NCBI GenBank assembly: GCA_016937975.1
Contig: JAFGVN010000141.1
Span: forward strand, 1 to 64,000
Reading direction: 5' to 3'
Length of the DNA: 64,000 nt
Source: Clostridia bacterium
GTDB lineage: Bacteria; Bacillota; Clostridia; Peptostreptococcales; Acidaminobacteraceae
Position numbers and translations under genes: made by a program. Position 1 is the first letter of the stretch. Each line of letters opens with the position of its first letter. This document shows, piece by piece, positions 33,790 to 43,980 of this stretch. A model generated the notes under the pieces. It ran no database searches, was not told the DNA's origin, and was given only the letters and a program-made list of their open reading frames with translations.

Positions 33790-33920
33790 TAAATTGGAGT
33801 CAATTATCTTTGACTTGCTAACCTTGTAAGGCTGCTTAAATTTGATAATTTAAGTTGTACATAGTTTTCTCAGAACAAAGTTCTGATGAATTTCACGAAT
33901 ATCATAATGGAGGTTATTCA

Positions 33921-34784
33921 ATGTTAGTTTCAGCAGAAAAAATGCTACAAGATGCAGTTGCTGGTCAATATGCAGTAGGTCAATTCAACATTAACAACTT
34001 AGAATGGACTAAAGCTATTCTTCAAACTGCTCAAGAAAACAACTCACCTGTAATCCTTGGTGTATCTGAAGGTGCAGCAAAATACATGGGTGGTTTTAAA
34101 GCAATCGTAGGTATGGTTGAAGGTATGATGGAATACTTCAACATCACAGTTCCAGTTGCAATTCACTTAGACCACGGTTCATACGAAGGTGCTAAAAATG
34201 CAATGGACGCTGGTTTTAAATCAATTATGTTTGATGGATCTCACTATGCAATCGAAGAAAACATTGCAAAAACTAAAGAAATCGTTGAATTAGCTCATGC
34301 AAAAGGTTTCTCAGTTGAAGCAGAAGTTGGTTCAATTGGTGGTGAAGAAGATGGCGTAGTTGGTGCTGGTGAAATCGCAGACGCTAAAGAATGTAAAATG
34401 ATCGCTGATTTAGGCGTTGATTTCTTAGCTGCTGGTATCGGTAACATTCATGGTAAATACCCTGCAAACTGGCAAGGTCTTAACTTTGAAGCATTAGCAA
34501 ACATCCAAAGAGAAACTGGTAAATTACCATTAGTTCTTCATGGTGGTACTGGTATTCCTGTAGAAATGATCAAAGAAGCAATCTCATTAGGTGTTGCTAA
34601 AATAAACGTAAATACAGAATGTCAATTATCATTTGCTGCTGCAACACGTGCTTTCATTGAATCTGGTAAAGATTTAGAAGGCAAAAACTTTGACCCAAGA
34701 AAACTTCTAGCTCCAGGTACAGAAGCTATTAAAGCTACTGTAAAAGAGAAAATGACAATCTTTGGTTCAGTTAACAGAGCATAA
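33921..34784 (+). CDS. fba: Class II fructose-1,6-bisphosphate aldolase
   Basis: Zinc enzyme cleaving fructose 1,6-bisphosphate to dihydroxyacetone phosphate and glyceraldehyde 3-phosphate. 287 residues, the class IIB length. Zinc-ligand and active-site stretches: IHLDHGSYEGAKNAMDAGF, MFDGSHYAIEENI, EAEVGSIGGEEDG, GIGNIHGKYP and LVLHGGTGIP. I start at 33921 because GGAGG lies seven bases upstream; an earlier in-frame ATG at 33855 lacks a site. Codon use is restricted and A/T-ending with few rare codons, suggesting high expression. Confidence 0.95.
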   Translation: MLVSAEKMLQDAVAGQYAVGQFNINNLEWTKAILQTAQENNSPVILGVSEGAAKYMGGFKAIVGMVEGMMEYFNITVPVAIHLDHGSYEGAKNAMDAGFKSIMFDGSHYAIEENIAKTKEIVELAHAKGFSVEAEVGSIGGEEDGVVGAGEIADAKECKMIADLGVDFLAAGIGNIHGKYPANWQGLNFEALANIQRETGKLPLVLHGGTGIPVEMIKEAISLGVAKINVNTECQLSFAAATRAFIESGKDLEGKNFDPRKLLAPGTEAIKATVKEKMTIFGSVNRA

Positions 34785-34788
34785 TCTT

Positions 34789-34820
34789 AAAGACGGTTTA
34801 TCCGTCTTTTTTTATTTTTA
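34789..34820 (+). terminator. Terminator of fba
   Basis: Perfect 8-bp stem AAAGACGG (34789-34796) and CCGTCTTT (34802-34809), loop TTTAT, followed by TTTTATTTTT. Confidence 0.9.
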
Positions 34821-34850
34821 AAATAAAAATAACGCAGGCAAGCCTGCGTT
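34820..34850 (-). terminator. Terminator of the clp-lon-engB-ppiB region
   Basis: On the minus strand AACGCAGGC-TT-GCCTGCGTT (34850-34831) forms a near-perfect stem followed by ATTTTTATTTT, 7 bases after the ppiB stop. Confidence 0.88.
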
Positions 34851-34856
34851 ATATTA

Positions 34857-35372
34857 TTATTTTGTTTCTGGTTCCGGATAAGTTTCACCAAATGTATCCA
34901 CTGTCATAGTTTCGATTCTTTGCTCAGCAATTGGACGATCCATATGATCTGTTTGACAAGTCGCAATAGCATTTACAACTTCCATACCTTCTACTACTTT
35001 TCCAAATGCAGCATATGATCCATCTAAATGTGGAGATGTTTTATGCATAATGAAGAATTGAGATCCTGCTGAGTTAGGCATTTGAGATCTAGCCATTGAA
35101 AGTACACCTTCTGAGTGTTTCAACTCGTTATTAAAGCCATTCATTTTAAACTCACCTTTAATACCATAACCTGGACCACCCATACCTGAACCTTCTGGGC
35201 AACCACCTTGAATCATAAAACCTTCAATAACTCTGTGGAAAATCAAACCATCATAGTAACCTTTTTCAACTAAAGAAATAAAGTTATTTACCGTGTTTGG
35301 TGCAATTTCTGGATACAATTCTGCTTTAATCACATCACCAGAAGTCATTTTAATCGTAACTATTGGATTCAT
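34857..35372 (-). CDS. ppiB: Cyclophilin-type peptidyl-prolyl cis-trans isomerase
   Basis: 171 residues. The cyclophilin active-site landmarks are present: FHRVIEGFMIQGG (catalytic Arg, Phe, Gln), MARSQMPNSAGSQFFIM and LDGSYAAFGKVVEGMEVV. No signal peptide, so cytoplasmic. It speeds proline isomerisation in protein folding. Its start overlaps the engB stop by four bases, and it is the last gene of the lon-engB-ppiB run before a strong terminator. Confidence 0.94.
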   Translation of the reverse strand: MNPIVTIKMTSGDVIKAELYPEIAPNTVNNFISLVEKGYYDGLIFHRVIEGFMIQGGCPEGSGMGGPGYGIKGEFKMNGFNNELKHSEGVLSMARSQMPNSAGSQFFIMHKTSPHLDGSYAAFGKVVEGMEVVNAIATCQTDHMDRPIAEQRIETMTVDTFGETYPEPETK

Positions 35373-36004
35373 ATGTCCTCCTTCTCCTGTTGTCTTTCAA
35401 AATGTACATCATAACCATTTACTTCAAACAATTCATTAAACGCATCCCAAATCTCATATTTCCCTTTTCTAGATTGTGTAGACGAGACCAAAAGAAAATC
35501 ATTTTGATCCATGCCAAAGGCATCACGAATTATTTTTTTATGCTTATCTAATTGACTCTTCTTAATTTTATCATGTTTGGTCCCCACAACAATACCATTA
35601 AATCCATAACTTTTAATCCATTGATACATCTCAATGTCTTCTTGTGTGGGTTTGTGTCTTAAGTCAACTAACAAGATTACTTCTAATAGGTTTTTACGAT
35701 TTTTAAGGTAAGTTTCTATAATCGTACCCCATGTTTTCTTTTGCTCTTTTGAGACTCGAGCATAGCCATAACCAGGCAAATCCACTAAAGTAAATTTTCC
35801 ATCTATATCGAAAAAATTTATCAGTTGTGTCTTACCCGGCGTTGAACTTGTTCTAGCTAAATTCTTTCTGTTAAGCATCATATTGATTAAAGAGGACTTC
35901 CCTACATTTGAGCGACCAACCATTGCAATTTCTGGCAAATCGCTTTCAGGATACTGCTCTTCCTTAACAGCACTAGTAACAAATTTACTTTCTTTTATTT
36001 TCAT
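35369..36004 (-). CDS. engB: Ribosome biogenesis GTPase EngB (YsxC/YihA)
   Basis: 211 residues. Essential GTPase needed for large ribosomal subunit assembly. G1 GRSNVGKSSLIN, G2-region TPGKTQLINFF, G3 LVDLPGYGYA, G4 VGTKHDKIKK and the G5-like SSTQSRKG are all intact. It starts directly after the lon stop, the classical lon-ysxC order of Firmicutes. Confidence 0.96.
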   Translation of the reverse strand: MKIKESKFVTSAVKEEQYPESDLPEIAMVGRSNVGKSSLINMMLNRKNLARTSSTPGKTQLINFFDIDGKFTLVDLPGYGYARVSKEQKKTWGTIIETYLKNRKNLLEVILLVDLRHKPTQEDIEMYQWIKSYGFNGIVVGTKHDKIKKSQLDKHKKIIRDAFGMDQNDFLLVSSTQSRKGKYEIWDAFNELFEVNGYDVHFERQQEKEDI

Positions 36005-38335
36005 TTACTTGCTCTCTTTCACTAAAGCATGTTCAAGTACTTCATTCATTGTTTTCACTGGAATCATTTCAACATTTTGCTTCACTGATTCTGGAATTTC
36101 ACTTAAATCCTTAATGTTTTCGTGTGGGAACAGTACTTTTTTAATACCAGCCCGTTCAGCAGCTAAAGTTTTTTCTTTCAACCCACCAATAGGCAATACA
36201 CGACCTCTCAAAGTAATTTCACCGGTCATAGCAACATCATTTCGAACTGGAATTTCAGTTAATGCAGAAATCACTGCCGTTGCCATGGTAATTCCAGCAG
36301 ATGGACCATCCTTAGGCGTTGCTCCTTCTGGAATGTGAACATGAATATCATACTTTTCATGGAACTGCTCATCAATATCATAAGAACTAGCAATAGAACG
36401 AATATAACTTAACCCAGCTTGAGCAGATTCTTTCATGACATCCCCAAGTTGACCCGTAAGAACAAGTTTTCCCTTTCCTGGAAGTTTAGCTACTTCTATA
36501 TTCAAAGTAGTTCCACCTACAGATGTCCAAGCTAAGCCCATCACTACACCAATTTGACTTTGATCTTCAATCTCATCATAACGATACATCGGTGCTTCCA
36601 AGTATTTTTCAATTTCTTCTGGTTGTACATCAATGAACTCTTTTTTATATTCTACAATTTCTATAGCAAGCTTACGCATTAACTTTGCAATTTTTCGTTC
36701 TAATTCACGTACACCAGATTCTCTTGTATAACCATTAATGATCTTTTTAACACTTTCATCTGGCAAATTAAACTGTTTAGATTGGATACCATGAATCTCT
36801 TGCTGCTTTTCAATTAAATACCTTTTAGCAATTTCAAGTTTTTCTCTTTCTGTGTATCCAGAAACTTGAATGACTTCCATACGATCCAATAACGGTCTAG
36901 GAATAGTACTTAAACTGTTGGCAGTTGTAACAAACATGACTTTTGACAAATCAAAAGGTACTTCTAAATAGTGATCTGTAAACTCTTTGTTTTGTTCTGG
37001 ATCTAGCACCTCTAATAATGCAGAAGCAGGATCACCTCTAAAATCTGAACTTAACTTATCAATTTCGTCGAATAGAAGGACAGGATTCTTATAACCCACT
37101 TCCTTAATCGCATTCATAATACGACCAGGAATTGCACCAATATAAGTTCTTCGATGACCTCGGATTTCAGCTTCATCACGGACACCACCTAATGACATAC
37201 GTATAAACTTTCTGTTTAAAGAGCGTGCTATCGATTTTGCTATGGAAGTTTTACCAACACCAGGAGGACCAACTAAACAAATTATTGGACCTTTCATACT
37301 CTTAGTCAATTGCTTAACAGCCAAGTACTCCAATACTCTTTCTTTCACTTCTTTCAAACCATAATGATCTTCATCTAAAATGGTTCTAGAGCGAGATAAA
37401 TCAAGGGCATCTTTGGTTTGCTTGTTCCATGGTAAATCCAAGATACTGTTCACATAAGTTCTAATGACATTGCTTTCCGCTGAATTTGGCGTCATTAATG
37501 ACAACCGCTTTACTTCTGTTTCTAGTTTTTCTCTTATATTTTTTGGAACCTTTGTTTTTTCAATACGGTCATACAACTCATCAATTTCTTCATCTTTAGA
37601 GTAATCTTCACCAAGCTCTTCACGAATTGCTTTGATTTGCTCTTTTAGATAATATTCTTTTTGCATTTTGCTGATTTGACTTTTTACTTTATCATTGATT
37701 TTCTTTTCAACCTCAATGATTTCTATTTCATTCAGCATATATTTGTACAAAACTTCCAATCGAAGTTTTGGAGAAATCGCTTCAATTAAGGTTTGCTTTT
37801 GTTCCATTTTTAATGCAATGTTTGAAGCAATTACATCAGCCAGTCGACCACAATTTTCAATAGATCTTACCGTCAATAAAATATCTGGTGTAATTTTACT
37901 GTTTAATTCCACATATTGCTCAAAGGTTTGTAATACAGAACGTTTTAAAGCCTCACATTCACGATCGATACCTTCTTCTTCATCAGAATATTCTTCAATG
38001 ATGACTTTGATATAAGGTTCTTCCTGTAAAACTTCCTGTATTTTTGCTCTAGATATACCTTCTACTAAAACACGGATTGTGTCGCCAGGCAATTTAAGCA
38101 TTTGCTTAACTTTACATAATGTACCGATATGATGAATTTCATCGATTGTAGGATTATCAACTTCAATACTTTTTTGTGTTGTCAAAAAGATTTTTTGATT
38201 TTTTAACATAGAGTCTTCCAAAGCCTTAACAGACTTATCACGGCCTACATCAAAATGAATCACCATATATGGAAAGATAGTCAGGCCACGTAGTGGAATA
38301 ACTGCAATTTCTCTTTGATTATTTTCAATTCCCAT
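36005..38335 (-). CDS. lon: ATP-dependent protease La (Lon)
   Basis: 776 residues, typical LonA length. N-terminal substrate-binding domain (about 8-200), a helical/coiled-coil region, AAA+ module with Walker [14 protein letters not shown] and Walker [12 protein letters not shown], and a C-terminal protease domain with catalytic Ser in [12 protein letters not shown] and Lys in [12 protein letters not shown]. It degrades damaged and regulatory proteins in the cytoplasm. GAGG lies seven bases before the ATG. It follows clpX after a hairpin, so it may be partly read from the clp transcript. Confidence 0.97.
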   Translation of the reverse strand: MGIENNQREIAVIPLRGLTIFPYMVIHFDVGRDKSVKALEDSMLKNQKIFLTTQKSIEVDNPTIDEIHHIGTLCKVKQMLKLPGDTIRVLVEGISRAKIQEVLQEEPYIKVIIEEYSDEEEGIDRECEALKRSVLQTFEQYVELNSKITPDILLTVRSIENCGRLADVIASNIALKMEQKQTLIEAISPKLRLEVLYKYMLNEIEIIEVEKKINDKVKSQISKMQKEYYLKEQIKAIREELGEDYSKDEEIDELYDRIEKTKVPKNIREKLETEVKRLSLMTPNSAESNVIRTYVNSILDLPWNKQTKDALDLSRSRTILDEDHYGLKEVKERVLEYLAVKQLTKSMKGPIICLVGPPGVGKTSIAKSIARSLNRKFIRMSLGGVRDEAEIRGHRRTYIGAIPGRIMNAIKEVGYKNPVLLFDEIDKLSSDFRGDPASALLEVLDPEQNKEFTDHYLEVPFDLSKVMFVTTANSLSTIPRPLLDRMEVIQVSGYTEREKLEIAKRYLIEKQQEIHGIQSKQFNLPDESVKKIINGYTRESGVRELERKIAKLMRKLAIEIVEYKKEFIDVQPEEIEKYLEAPMYRYDEIEDQSQIGVVMGLAWTSVGGTTLNIEVAKLPGKGKLVLTGQLGDVMKESAQAGLSYIRSIASSYDIDEQFHEKYDIHVHIPEGATPKDGPSAGITMATAVISALTEIPVRNDVAMTGEITLRGRVLPIGGLKEKTLAAERAGIKKVLFPHENIKDLSEIPESVKQNVEMIPVKTMNEVLEHALVKESK

Positions 38336-38410
38336 ATTTCGCCTCTTTTCTCTCTTTAGAAAATTGTCCCATAACCATTGGGAAAGTTATAGGATTTTCC
38401 CTTGCTTGTT

Positions 38411-38438
38411 TGAAAAACGAGTCCTAGGACTCGTTTTC
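38411..38438 (-). terminator. Hairpin between clpX and lon
   Basis: AAAACGAGT (38414-38422) and ACTCGTTTT (38429-38437) with loop CCTAGG. On the minus strand the stem runs into GTTTTTC, a short U run, so it is probably a terminator or attenuator of the clp operon. Confidence 0.7.
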
Positions 38439-38439
38439 A

Positions 38440-39690
38440 TTAAGATGCATTTTCATTATCGCTGTTTTTATTCAAAAGTAATGTAGGTTGCTGATTGTTT
38501 TCAATGGTTTCTTTTGTAATCACACACTTCTTAACATCTGTTCTAGAAGGAATTTCATACATAATATCCATCATTACTTTTTCAATGATACTTCTTAAAC
38601 CACGTGCACCAGTTTTTCTTTCAATTGCCAGCTTTGCAATTGATTTTAAAGCTTCTTCATTAAATTCAAGTTCAACTTCATCCATTTCAAAAAGTTTCTT
38701 ATATTGCTTCACCAAAGCATTCTTTGGTTCACTTAATATTTTAACAAGTACTTCCTCTGTTAATTCATGTAACGAAACCACAACTGGTAAACGTCCCACA
38801 AACTCAGGAATCAATCCAAACTTCAATAAATCTTGTGTTTCTAATTGCTCAAGTAATGCACCAATTTCAATATCCTTTTTACTTCTGATTTCAGCACCAA
38901 AACCTAAAGCTTTCTGACCTGTACGTTTTTCAATGATTTTATCAATACCATCAAAAGCACCACCACAGATAAACAAAATATTTGTTGTATCCAATTGGAT
39001 AAACTCTTGGTGTGGATGTTTTCTACCACCTTGTGGTGGTACATTGGCAACTGTACCTTCAATCATTTTTAATAAAGCTTGCTGAACACCTTCACCACTA
39101 ACATCACGTGTGATTGATGGATTCTCAGATTTTCTCGTAATTTTATCAATCTCATCGATATAAATAATACCACGTTGTGCTGCATCGACATCATAATCTG
39201 CCGCTTGAATCAGTTTCAATAAGATATTCTCAACATCCTCACCAACATAACCTGCCTCAGTTAACGATGTTGCATCTGCAATTGCAAAGGGTACATTTAA
39301 GATTTTTGCTAAGGTTTGAGCCAATAAAGTTTTACCTGAACCCGTAGGACCCATTAATAAGATGTTACTCTTTTGGAGTTCTACGTCATCTTCAACTTTG
39401 TGATTGATACGTTTATAATGGTTATAAACTGCAACAGCTAAAGCTCTTTTAGCACGTTCCTGACCAATAACATAATCATTCAAAGTCGTATTGATATCAT
39501 TTGGTTTTGGTAAATTATCAACGTCAAAATCATATAGCTCTTCAACTTCTTCAGAAATGATTTCTTGGCAAAGTTCAATACACTCATCACAAATGTACAC
39601 ATTTGGACCTGCGATTAATCTTTTAACTTGATCTTGAGATTTCCCACAGAATGAGCATCTCAAATGTTTTTTGTCATCATACTTTGACAT
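38440..39690 (-). CDS. clpX: ATP-dependent Clp protease ATP-binding subunit ClpX
   Basis: 416 residues. The N-terminal zinc finger has four cysteines in [10 protein letters not shown] and [10 protein letters not shown]. The AAA+ module has Walker [13 protein letters not shown], Walker [12 protein letters not shown], and the [11 protein letters not shown] pore-region segment. LGFGAEI matches the ClpP-docking IGF loop position. It unfolds substrates and feeds them to ClpP. It follows clpP after 11 bases. Confidence 0.97.
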   Translation of the reverse strand: MSKYDDKKHLRCSFCGKSQDQVKRLIAGPNVYICDECIELCQEIISEEVEELYDFDVDNLPKPNDINTTLNDYVIGQERAKRALAVAVYNHYKRINHKVEDDVELQKSNILLMGPTGSGKTLLAQTLAKILNVPFAIADATSLTEAGYVGEDVENILLKLIQAADYDVDAAQRGIIYIDEIDKITRKSENPSITRDVSGEGVQQALLKMIEGTVANVPPQGGRKHPHQEFIQLDTTNILFICGGAFDGIDKIIEKRTGQKALGFGAEIRSKKDIEIGALLEQLETQDLLKFGLIPEFVGRLPVVVSLHELTEEVLVKILSEPKNALVKQYKKLFEMDEVELEFNEEALKSIAKLAIERKTGARGLRSIIEKVMMDIMYEIPSRTDVKKCVITKETIENNQQPTLLLNKNSDNENAS

Positions 39691-39701
39691 AAAATCACCT
39701 C

Positions 39702-40283
39702 TTATCTTGAAGCGATAACTTTGTCAATAAGACCATACTCTAGTGCTTGATCCGCTGTAAGGAAATTATCTCTTTCAGTGTCCGCACAAATTTTATCATA
39801 AGGTTGACCAGTTCTATCGCTTAATATTTGATTTAGCTTTTCTTTCATTTTTACAATTCTTTCAGCATGAATCATAATATCTGTCGCCTGTCCACGTGTA
39901 CCACCAAGTGGTTGGTGAATCATCACTTCAGAGTTTGGTAAACAGAAACGCTTACCTTTTGCACCTGCTGCCAATAAAAACGCTCCCATACTTGCTGCCA
40001 TACCAACACAAATCGTTGATACATCCGGCTTAATGTACTGCATTGTATCAAAAATAGCAAACCCAGCTGTGATTGAACCACCAGGACTATTGATATACAA
40101 ATGGATATCTTTATCAGGATCATCTGCTTCTAAGAACAACAATTGTGCGACTACAAGACTTGCAGTTTGATCATTGACTTCATCTCCTAGGAAGATGATT
40201 CTATCTTTTAATAATCTAGAATAGATGTCATAAGTTCTTTCACCACGGTTTGTCTGTTCTACTACATAAGGTATAGTTGCCAT
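39702..40283 (-). CDS. clpP: ATP-dependent Clp protease proteolytic subunit ClpP
   Basis: 193 residues, the mature-type length. Catalytic Ser in [11 protein letters not shown], His in [13 protein letters not shown] and Asp in [10 protein letters not shown] form the triad. [18 protein letters not shown] is the conserved oligomer-facing segment. It assembles into a double heptamer barrel served by ClpX. I start at 40283 because GGAGG lies six bases upstream; an ATG two codons earlier is too close. It is the middle gene of tig-clpP-clpX. Confidence 0.97.
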   Translation of the reverse strand: MATIPYVVEQTNRGERTYDIYSRLLKDRIIFLGDEVNDQTASLVVAQLLFLEADDPDKDIHLYINSPGGSITAGFAIFDTMQYIKPDVSTICVGMAASMGAFLLAAGAKGKRFCLPNSEVMIHQPLGGTRGQATDIMIHAERIVKMKEKLNQILSDRTGQPYDKICADTERDNFLTADQALEYGLIDKVIASR

Positions 40284-40310
40284 TGTCAACCTCCTTTTCT
40301 ACATTTTGTT

Positions 40311-41594
40311 CTACTTTAATGTTGCGTTATCAACTAAGAAATCAACTACTTTTCTAACAGCTATTGTATTCTTTATATACTCAAAATTGTCTTGCTCAAA
40401 CATTTTCTTAATTGTTTCAGCATCTGTCTTTTGCGCTTCAGCGTATTTCTCAAACTCAGCATTTAAATCTTCTTCAGTTGCTTCAATGTTTTCTTGAGCA
40501 ATGATTTGATCTAATACTAAGTTTGTTTTAACACGAACTTTAGCATCTTCAGCCATTTGTTGTCTTAAATCAGCTTCTTTAGTATTTGTTAATTGATAAT
40601 ATTGGCTTAATTGTAAACCTTGATATTGTAATTGCATATCAAAATCTCTCAACATATGATCTACTTCATGTTGTACCATACCCTCAGGAATTTCAACATC
40701 AACTAAGTTAGTCACCGCTTCAATAACACGGTCTCTGATTGCAGCTTTATCAGCATTTTCAGTTTGCTCAACCATGATTCTTTTCAAATCAGCTTTATAT
40801 TCTTCTAAAGTATCAAATTCAGAAACATCTTTTGCAAACTCATCATCTAATTCTGGTAATTCTTTTCTACCAATTGAATTTACTTTAACTTTGAAAACAA
40901 CTGGTTGACCAGCTAAATGTTCAGCATGGTATTCTTCTGGGAATGTTACATTGACTTCAACTTCTTCACCAACTTTAGCACCAACTAATTGCTCTTCAAA
41001 ACCTGGGATGAATTGACCAGAACCAATTGTTAAATCATGACCTTCATCAGTACCGCCTTCAAATTGGTCTTCACCTAGGAAACCAGCGTAGTTAATGTTT
41101 GCAACATCTTTATCTTGAACTTCGCCTTCTTCTAAAGTTATCATTCTACCATTTTGATCTTGGATTCTTTTAAGTTCTTCTTCTACAGCTTCGTCAGATA
41201 CGGTATTTTCGATTTTTTCTACTTCGATACCTTTGTAGTTTTCTACAGTGATTTCAGGTTTAACATCTACTGTAGCTTCTAAAACAACACCTGTTTCATC
41301 CATTGATTTAATATCAACGTCTGGTCTATCAACTACTTCTAAGTTTAATTCATCAATAGCTTTAGGATAGTGTTCGTTTAATAAGATATTGATTGCTTCT
41401 TCGTAAAATACGCCTTCACCATATTGTTTTTCAATGATGCTCTTAGGTGCTTTGCCTTTTCTGAAACCAGGAATATTGAAACGACCTCTTTCTTTCATAT
41501 AAGCACTTTTAACAGCTTCTTTGAAACCTTCAGCACCAACCGTCATGCTTAAAGTTACTTTGTTATTTTCTTTTTTTAACAATTCATAATTCAT
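40311..41594 (-). CDS. tig: Trigger factor
   Basis: 427 residues, full-length three-domain trigger factor. The N-terminal ribosome-binding domain contains the signature-like GFRKGKAPKSIIEKQYG. The central FKBP-type domain (about 150-245) includes INYAGFLGEDQFEGG and FIPGFEEQLVGAKVGEEV. The C-terminal helical arms follow. It binds nascent chains at the ribosome exit and has prolyl isomerase activity. AGGAGG lies before the ATG. It leads the tig-clpP-clpX operon, a conserved order. Confidence 0.97.
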   Translation of the reverse strand: MNYELLKKENNKVTLSMTVGAEGFKEAVKSAYMKERGRFNIPGFRKGKAPKSIIEKQYGEGVFYEEAINILLNEHYPKAIDELNLEVVDRPDVDIKSMDETGVVLEATVDVKPEITVENYKGIEVEKIENTVSDEAVEEELKRIQDQNGRMITLEEGEVQDKDVANINYAGFLGEDQFEGGTDEGHDLTIGSGQFIPGFEEQLVGAKVGEEVEVNVTFPEEYHAEHLAGQPVVFKVKVNSIGRKELPELDDEFAKDVSEFDTLEEYKADLKRIMVEQTENADKAAIRDRVIEAVTNLVDVEIPEGMVQHEVDHMLRDFDMQLQYQGLQLSQYYQLTNTKEADLRQQMAEDAKVRVKTNLVLDQIIAQENIEATEEDLNAEFEKYAEAQKTDAETIKKMFEQDNFEYIKNTIAVRKVVDFLVDNATLK

Positions 41595-41688
41595 GTTACA
41601 GGATCCTCCTAATTATTGTTTATGATAAACCGTACTAGAAAACCTTCTATTTCTAGACGTGGCCATAGCAATTCTAAAGTACTAATAC

Positions 41689-41717
41689 ATACTAACTTAT
41701 ATAGTCATGGTTGTAAA
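41689..41717 (-). promoter_or_regulatory. Promoter of tig-clpP-clpX
   Basis: On the minus strand TTTACA (41717-41712) and TAGTAT (41694-41689) are 17 bases apart, leaving a leader of about 90 bases before tig. An imperfect hairpin (CTAGAAA...TTTCTAG, 41634-41655) lies in that leader. Confidence 0.55.
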
Positions 41718-41809
41718 TAGATTTTACAGTTTTTTTATTACTTTGCATATGTACCTTTTCGTTATATTTCAAGGATTACAACTCTTTTTTTCCATGACTG
41801 TATCATATG

Positions 41810-41818
41810 TGATATAAT
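41810..41818 (+). promoter_or_regulatory. Extended -10 promoter of the helicase gene
   Basis: TGATATAAT is a good extended -10, 42 bases before the start codon. No clear -35. Confidence 0.55.
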
Positions 41819-41859
41819 TCTTTGTAACGAATCAAGTTAAGACTCATAAAGGATTAAAT

Positions 41860-43950
41860 ATGTCACTCTTTTCAGAAAATTTAAAAATTCATTTAAATGA
41901 AGATCAAAAGCAAGCTGTTGAACATTTCAAAGGACCAGCACTTGTATTAGCAATTCCAGGATCCGGTAAAACCACGATGTTAATGTATCGTACATTAAAC
42001 CTCATAGAGACTTACAAAGTACCACCACATCGTATTTTATCATTAACCTTTTCAAAGGCTGCAGCATTAGATATGTCAAAACGCATGAATGATTTGTTTC
42101 CAAATGCGCCTTATAAGATTGGGTTTTCTACAATTCACAGATTTTGCTATTCAGTTTTGCTCAGTTATTTTAAAACCATTGATCGAACTTATACTTTATT
42201 AGAAGATGCTAATGCTCCCATAACAAAGCAGCAACTCCTTAGAAAAATCTATCACGAAATTAATCACGAATTTCTTACTGAAGATATCTATGAGGAACTC
42301 AACACTGCTATTAGCTATGTCAAAAATATGGATTTACAACCTGAAAATCATGAGGTCCCCTCAGTTCGAAGATTTTCGTTGATTGTTTCAAAATATGATG
42401 CCTATAAGAAAGAAAATTTCCTCATGGACTTTGATGATATGCTCACCATGTGTAAATTACTCTTTGAAGCAAAACCGCATATTTTGAAGCACTATCAGGA
42501 GAAATTTGACTTTATTCAATTGGATGAAAGTCAAGACACCTCAAAAGTACAACATCAAATCATTGAAATGCTTGCGCAACAGCATCAGAATATTTTCATG
42601 GTTGCTGATGATGATCAAAGTATTTATGGTTTTAGAGGAGCTGATCCCAATAGTATTCTGACCCTTCATAAGAAATATCCTGAATTAAAGGAATATCAGT
42701 TGAAAATCAACTATCGCTCCAGTGAAGAGATCATTCGTTTATGTGAACATATTATAACTAACAATCATAAAAGAAAGCGGAAAGTTTTCGAGTCCTTTCA
42801 TACCAGTAGTGGTAATATGCAATATATTCAACTTGATACCACAGAAAATCAATGTGATTTCATTTTAAATGAGCATTTGAAAAATGATGATGTTAAGGCT
42901 GTCCTTTTTAGAAACAACCTGTCCATGTTACCACTCGTGGATCATCTCGATCGCTCTGATGTGGATTTCAGTGTCAAAGAAAGTAATCTTTCATTCTTTA
43001 ATCACTGGACTGTATTAGATATGATGGCCTTTATGAAACTCTCCATGGTTCCTAATGATCTCAGTAGCTTTGAACGTATTTATTATAAAATGAATGCCTT
43101 CATTTCAAAAAATGAAATGAATTATATAAAGGATCACTATCGCGGTTCAAGTGTACTAGACTCTTTAGTGGATTTACCCGAAATAGAGAATTTTAAGCGA
43201 ACAAATCTAAGAAAAATAAAATCCTATTTTCAACAATTAGGTACTATGTCACCAGATCTGGTCATAGAATTCATAGAAGACGAACTCAATTATCGACAAT
43301 ACATGACGGATTATCTCAAGAAACATCAAATGCATAAAGATTCTTCCAACAAATATTTAGATATTCTAAAGTATATTGCCAAACACACCCAGTCCATTTC
43401 AGATTTTCTAGATCGCATGGATCAGCTTAAAAATACATTGTACAAAGCTAGGAAAAACAACAATCCCTTTGCCTTACATCTGATGACAATGCATGCTTCT
43501 AAAGGATTGGAATTTGATCATGTTTTTTTAATCGATATAGATCATCAGCTTTTCCCATCAAAATCGGCGGTTGATGCTTTTGAAGATAATAATTCTGAAC
43601 CTCTTGAAGAGGAACGCAGATTATTTTATGTTGCTCTCAGTCGAGCGAAAAAGGGTATCACCATTGTTCATACTAAATTTAAGAATGGTCAATACAATAA
43701 AGCTTCACAATTCATTACAGAATACCAGAAACATCATACCGTAGAACAAATTCAGGAAACAAGCAAAAAAGATGCAGAAATGAATCTTGCAGGGTTTAAA
43801 GTGAATGACAAGGTCTTACACACTTCATTTGGGGTTGGTACCTTAATTGACATTGACGGCGATCGTATTATGATAGAGTTCAAAGATGCTACAAAAACTT
43901 TATCCGCAGCTTTATGTAATGACAATAAAATCCTTATAAAAATAGATTAG
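41860..43950 (+). CDS. UvrD/PcrA/Rep-type superfamily 1 DNA helicase
   Basis: 696 residues. Motif I is LAIPGSGKTTMLMYR, motif Ia LTFSKAAALDM, motif II FIQLDESQDTSK (DESQ in place of the usual DExQ), motif III VADDDQSIYGFRGAD, motif IV INYRSS, motif V TMHASKGLEFDHVFLI and motif VI FYVALSRAKK, so it is a complete 3'-5' translocase. The C-terminal 55 residues (KVNDKVLHTSFGVGTLIDID) form a small tudor-like domain as in PcrA, where it contacts RNA polymerase. It is shorter than PcrA (about 730) and diverges in the 2B region. Likely roles are repair or clearing of blocked replication. Monocistronic, ending in a strong terminator. Confidence 0.92.
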   Translation: MSLFSENLKIHLNEDQKQAVEHFKGPALVLAIPGSGKTTMLMYRTLNLIETYKVPPHRILSLTFSKAAALDMSKRMNDLFPNAPYKIGFSTIHRFCYSVLLSYFKTIDRTYTLLEDANAPITKQQLLRKIYHEINHEFLTEDIYEELNTAISYVKNMDLQPENHEVPSVRRFSLIVSKYDAYKKENFLMDFDDMLTMCKLLFEAKPHILKHYQEKFDFIQLDESQDTSKVQHQIIEMLAQQHQNIFMVADDDQSIYGFRGADPNSILTLHKKYPELKEYQLKINYRSSEEIIRLCEHIITNNHKRKRKVFESFHTSSGNMQYIQLDTTENQCDFILNEHLKNDDVKAVLFRNNLSMLPLVDHLDRSDVDFSVKESNLSFFNHWTVLDMMAFMKLSMVPNDLSSFERIYYKMNAFISKNEMNYIKDHYRGSSVLDSLVDLPEIENFKRTNLRKIKSYFQQLGTMSPDLVIEFIEDELNYRQYMTDYLKKHQMHKDSSNKYLDILKYIAKHTQSISDFLDRMDQLKNTLYKARKNNNPFALHLMTMHASKGLEFDHVFLIDIDHQLFPSKSAVDAFEDNNSEPLEEERRLFYVALSRAKKGITIVHTKFKNGQYNKASQFITEYQKHHTVEQIQETSKKDAEMNLAGFKVNDKVLHTSFGVGTLIDIDGDRIMIEFKDATKTLSAALCNDNKILIKID

Positions 43951-43980
43951 AGGTTTCCAATTGGAAACCTCTATTTTTAT
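43950..43980. terminator. Bidirectional terminator between helicase and chemoreceptor genes
   Basis: Perfect 9-bp stem GAGGTTTCC (43950-43958) and GGAAACCTC (43963-43971), loop AATT, followed by TATTTTTAT. The A-rich left flank provides a U run for the minus-strand chemoreceptor. Confidence 0.88.
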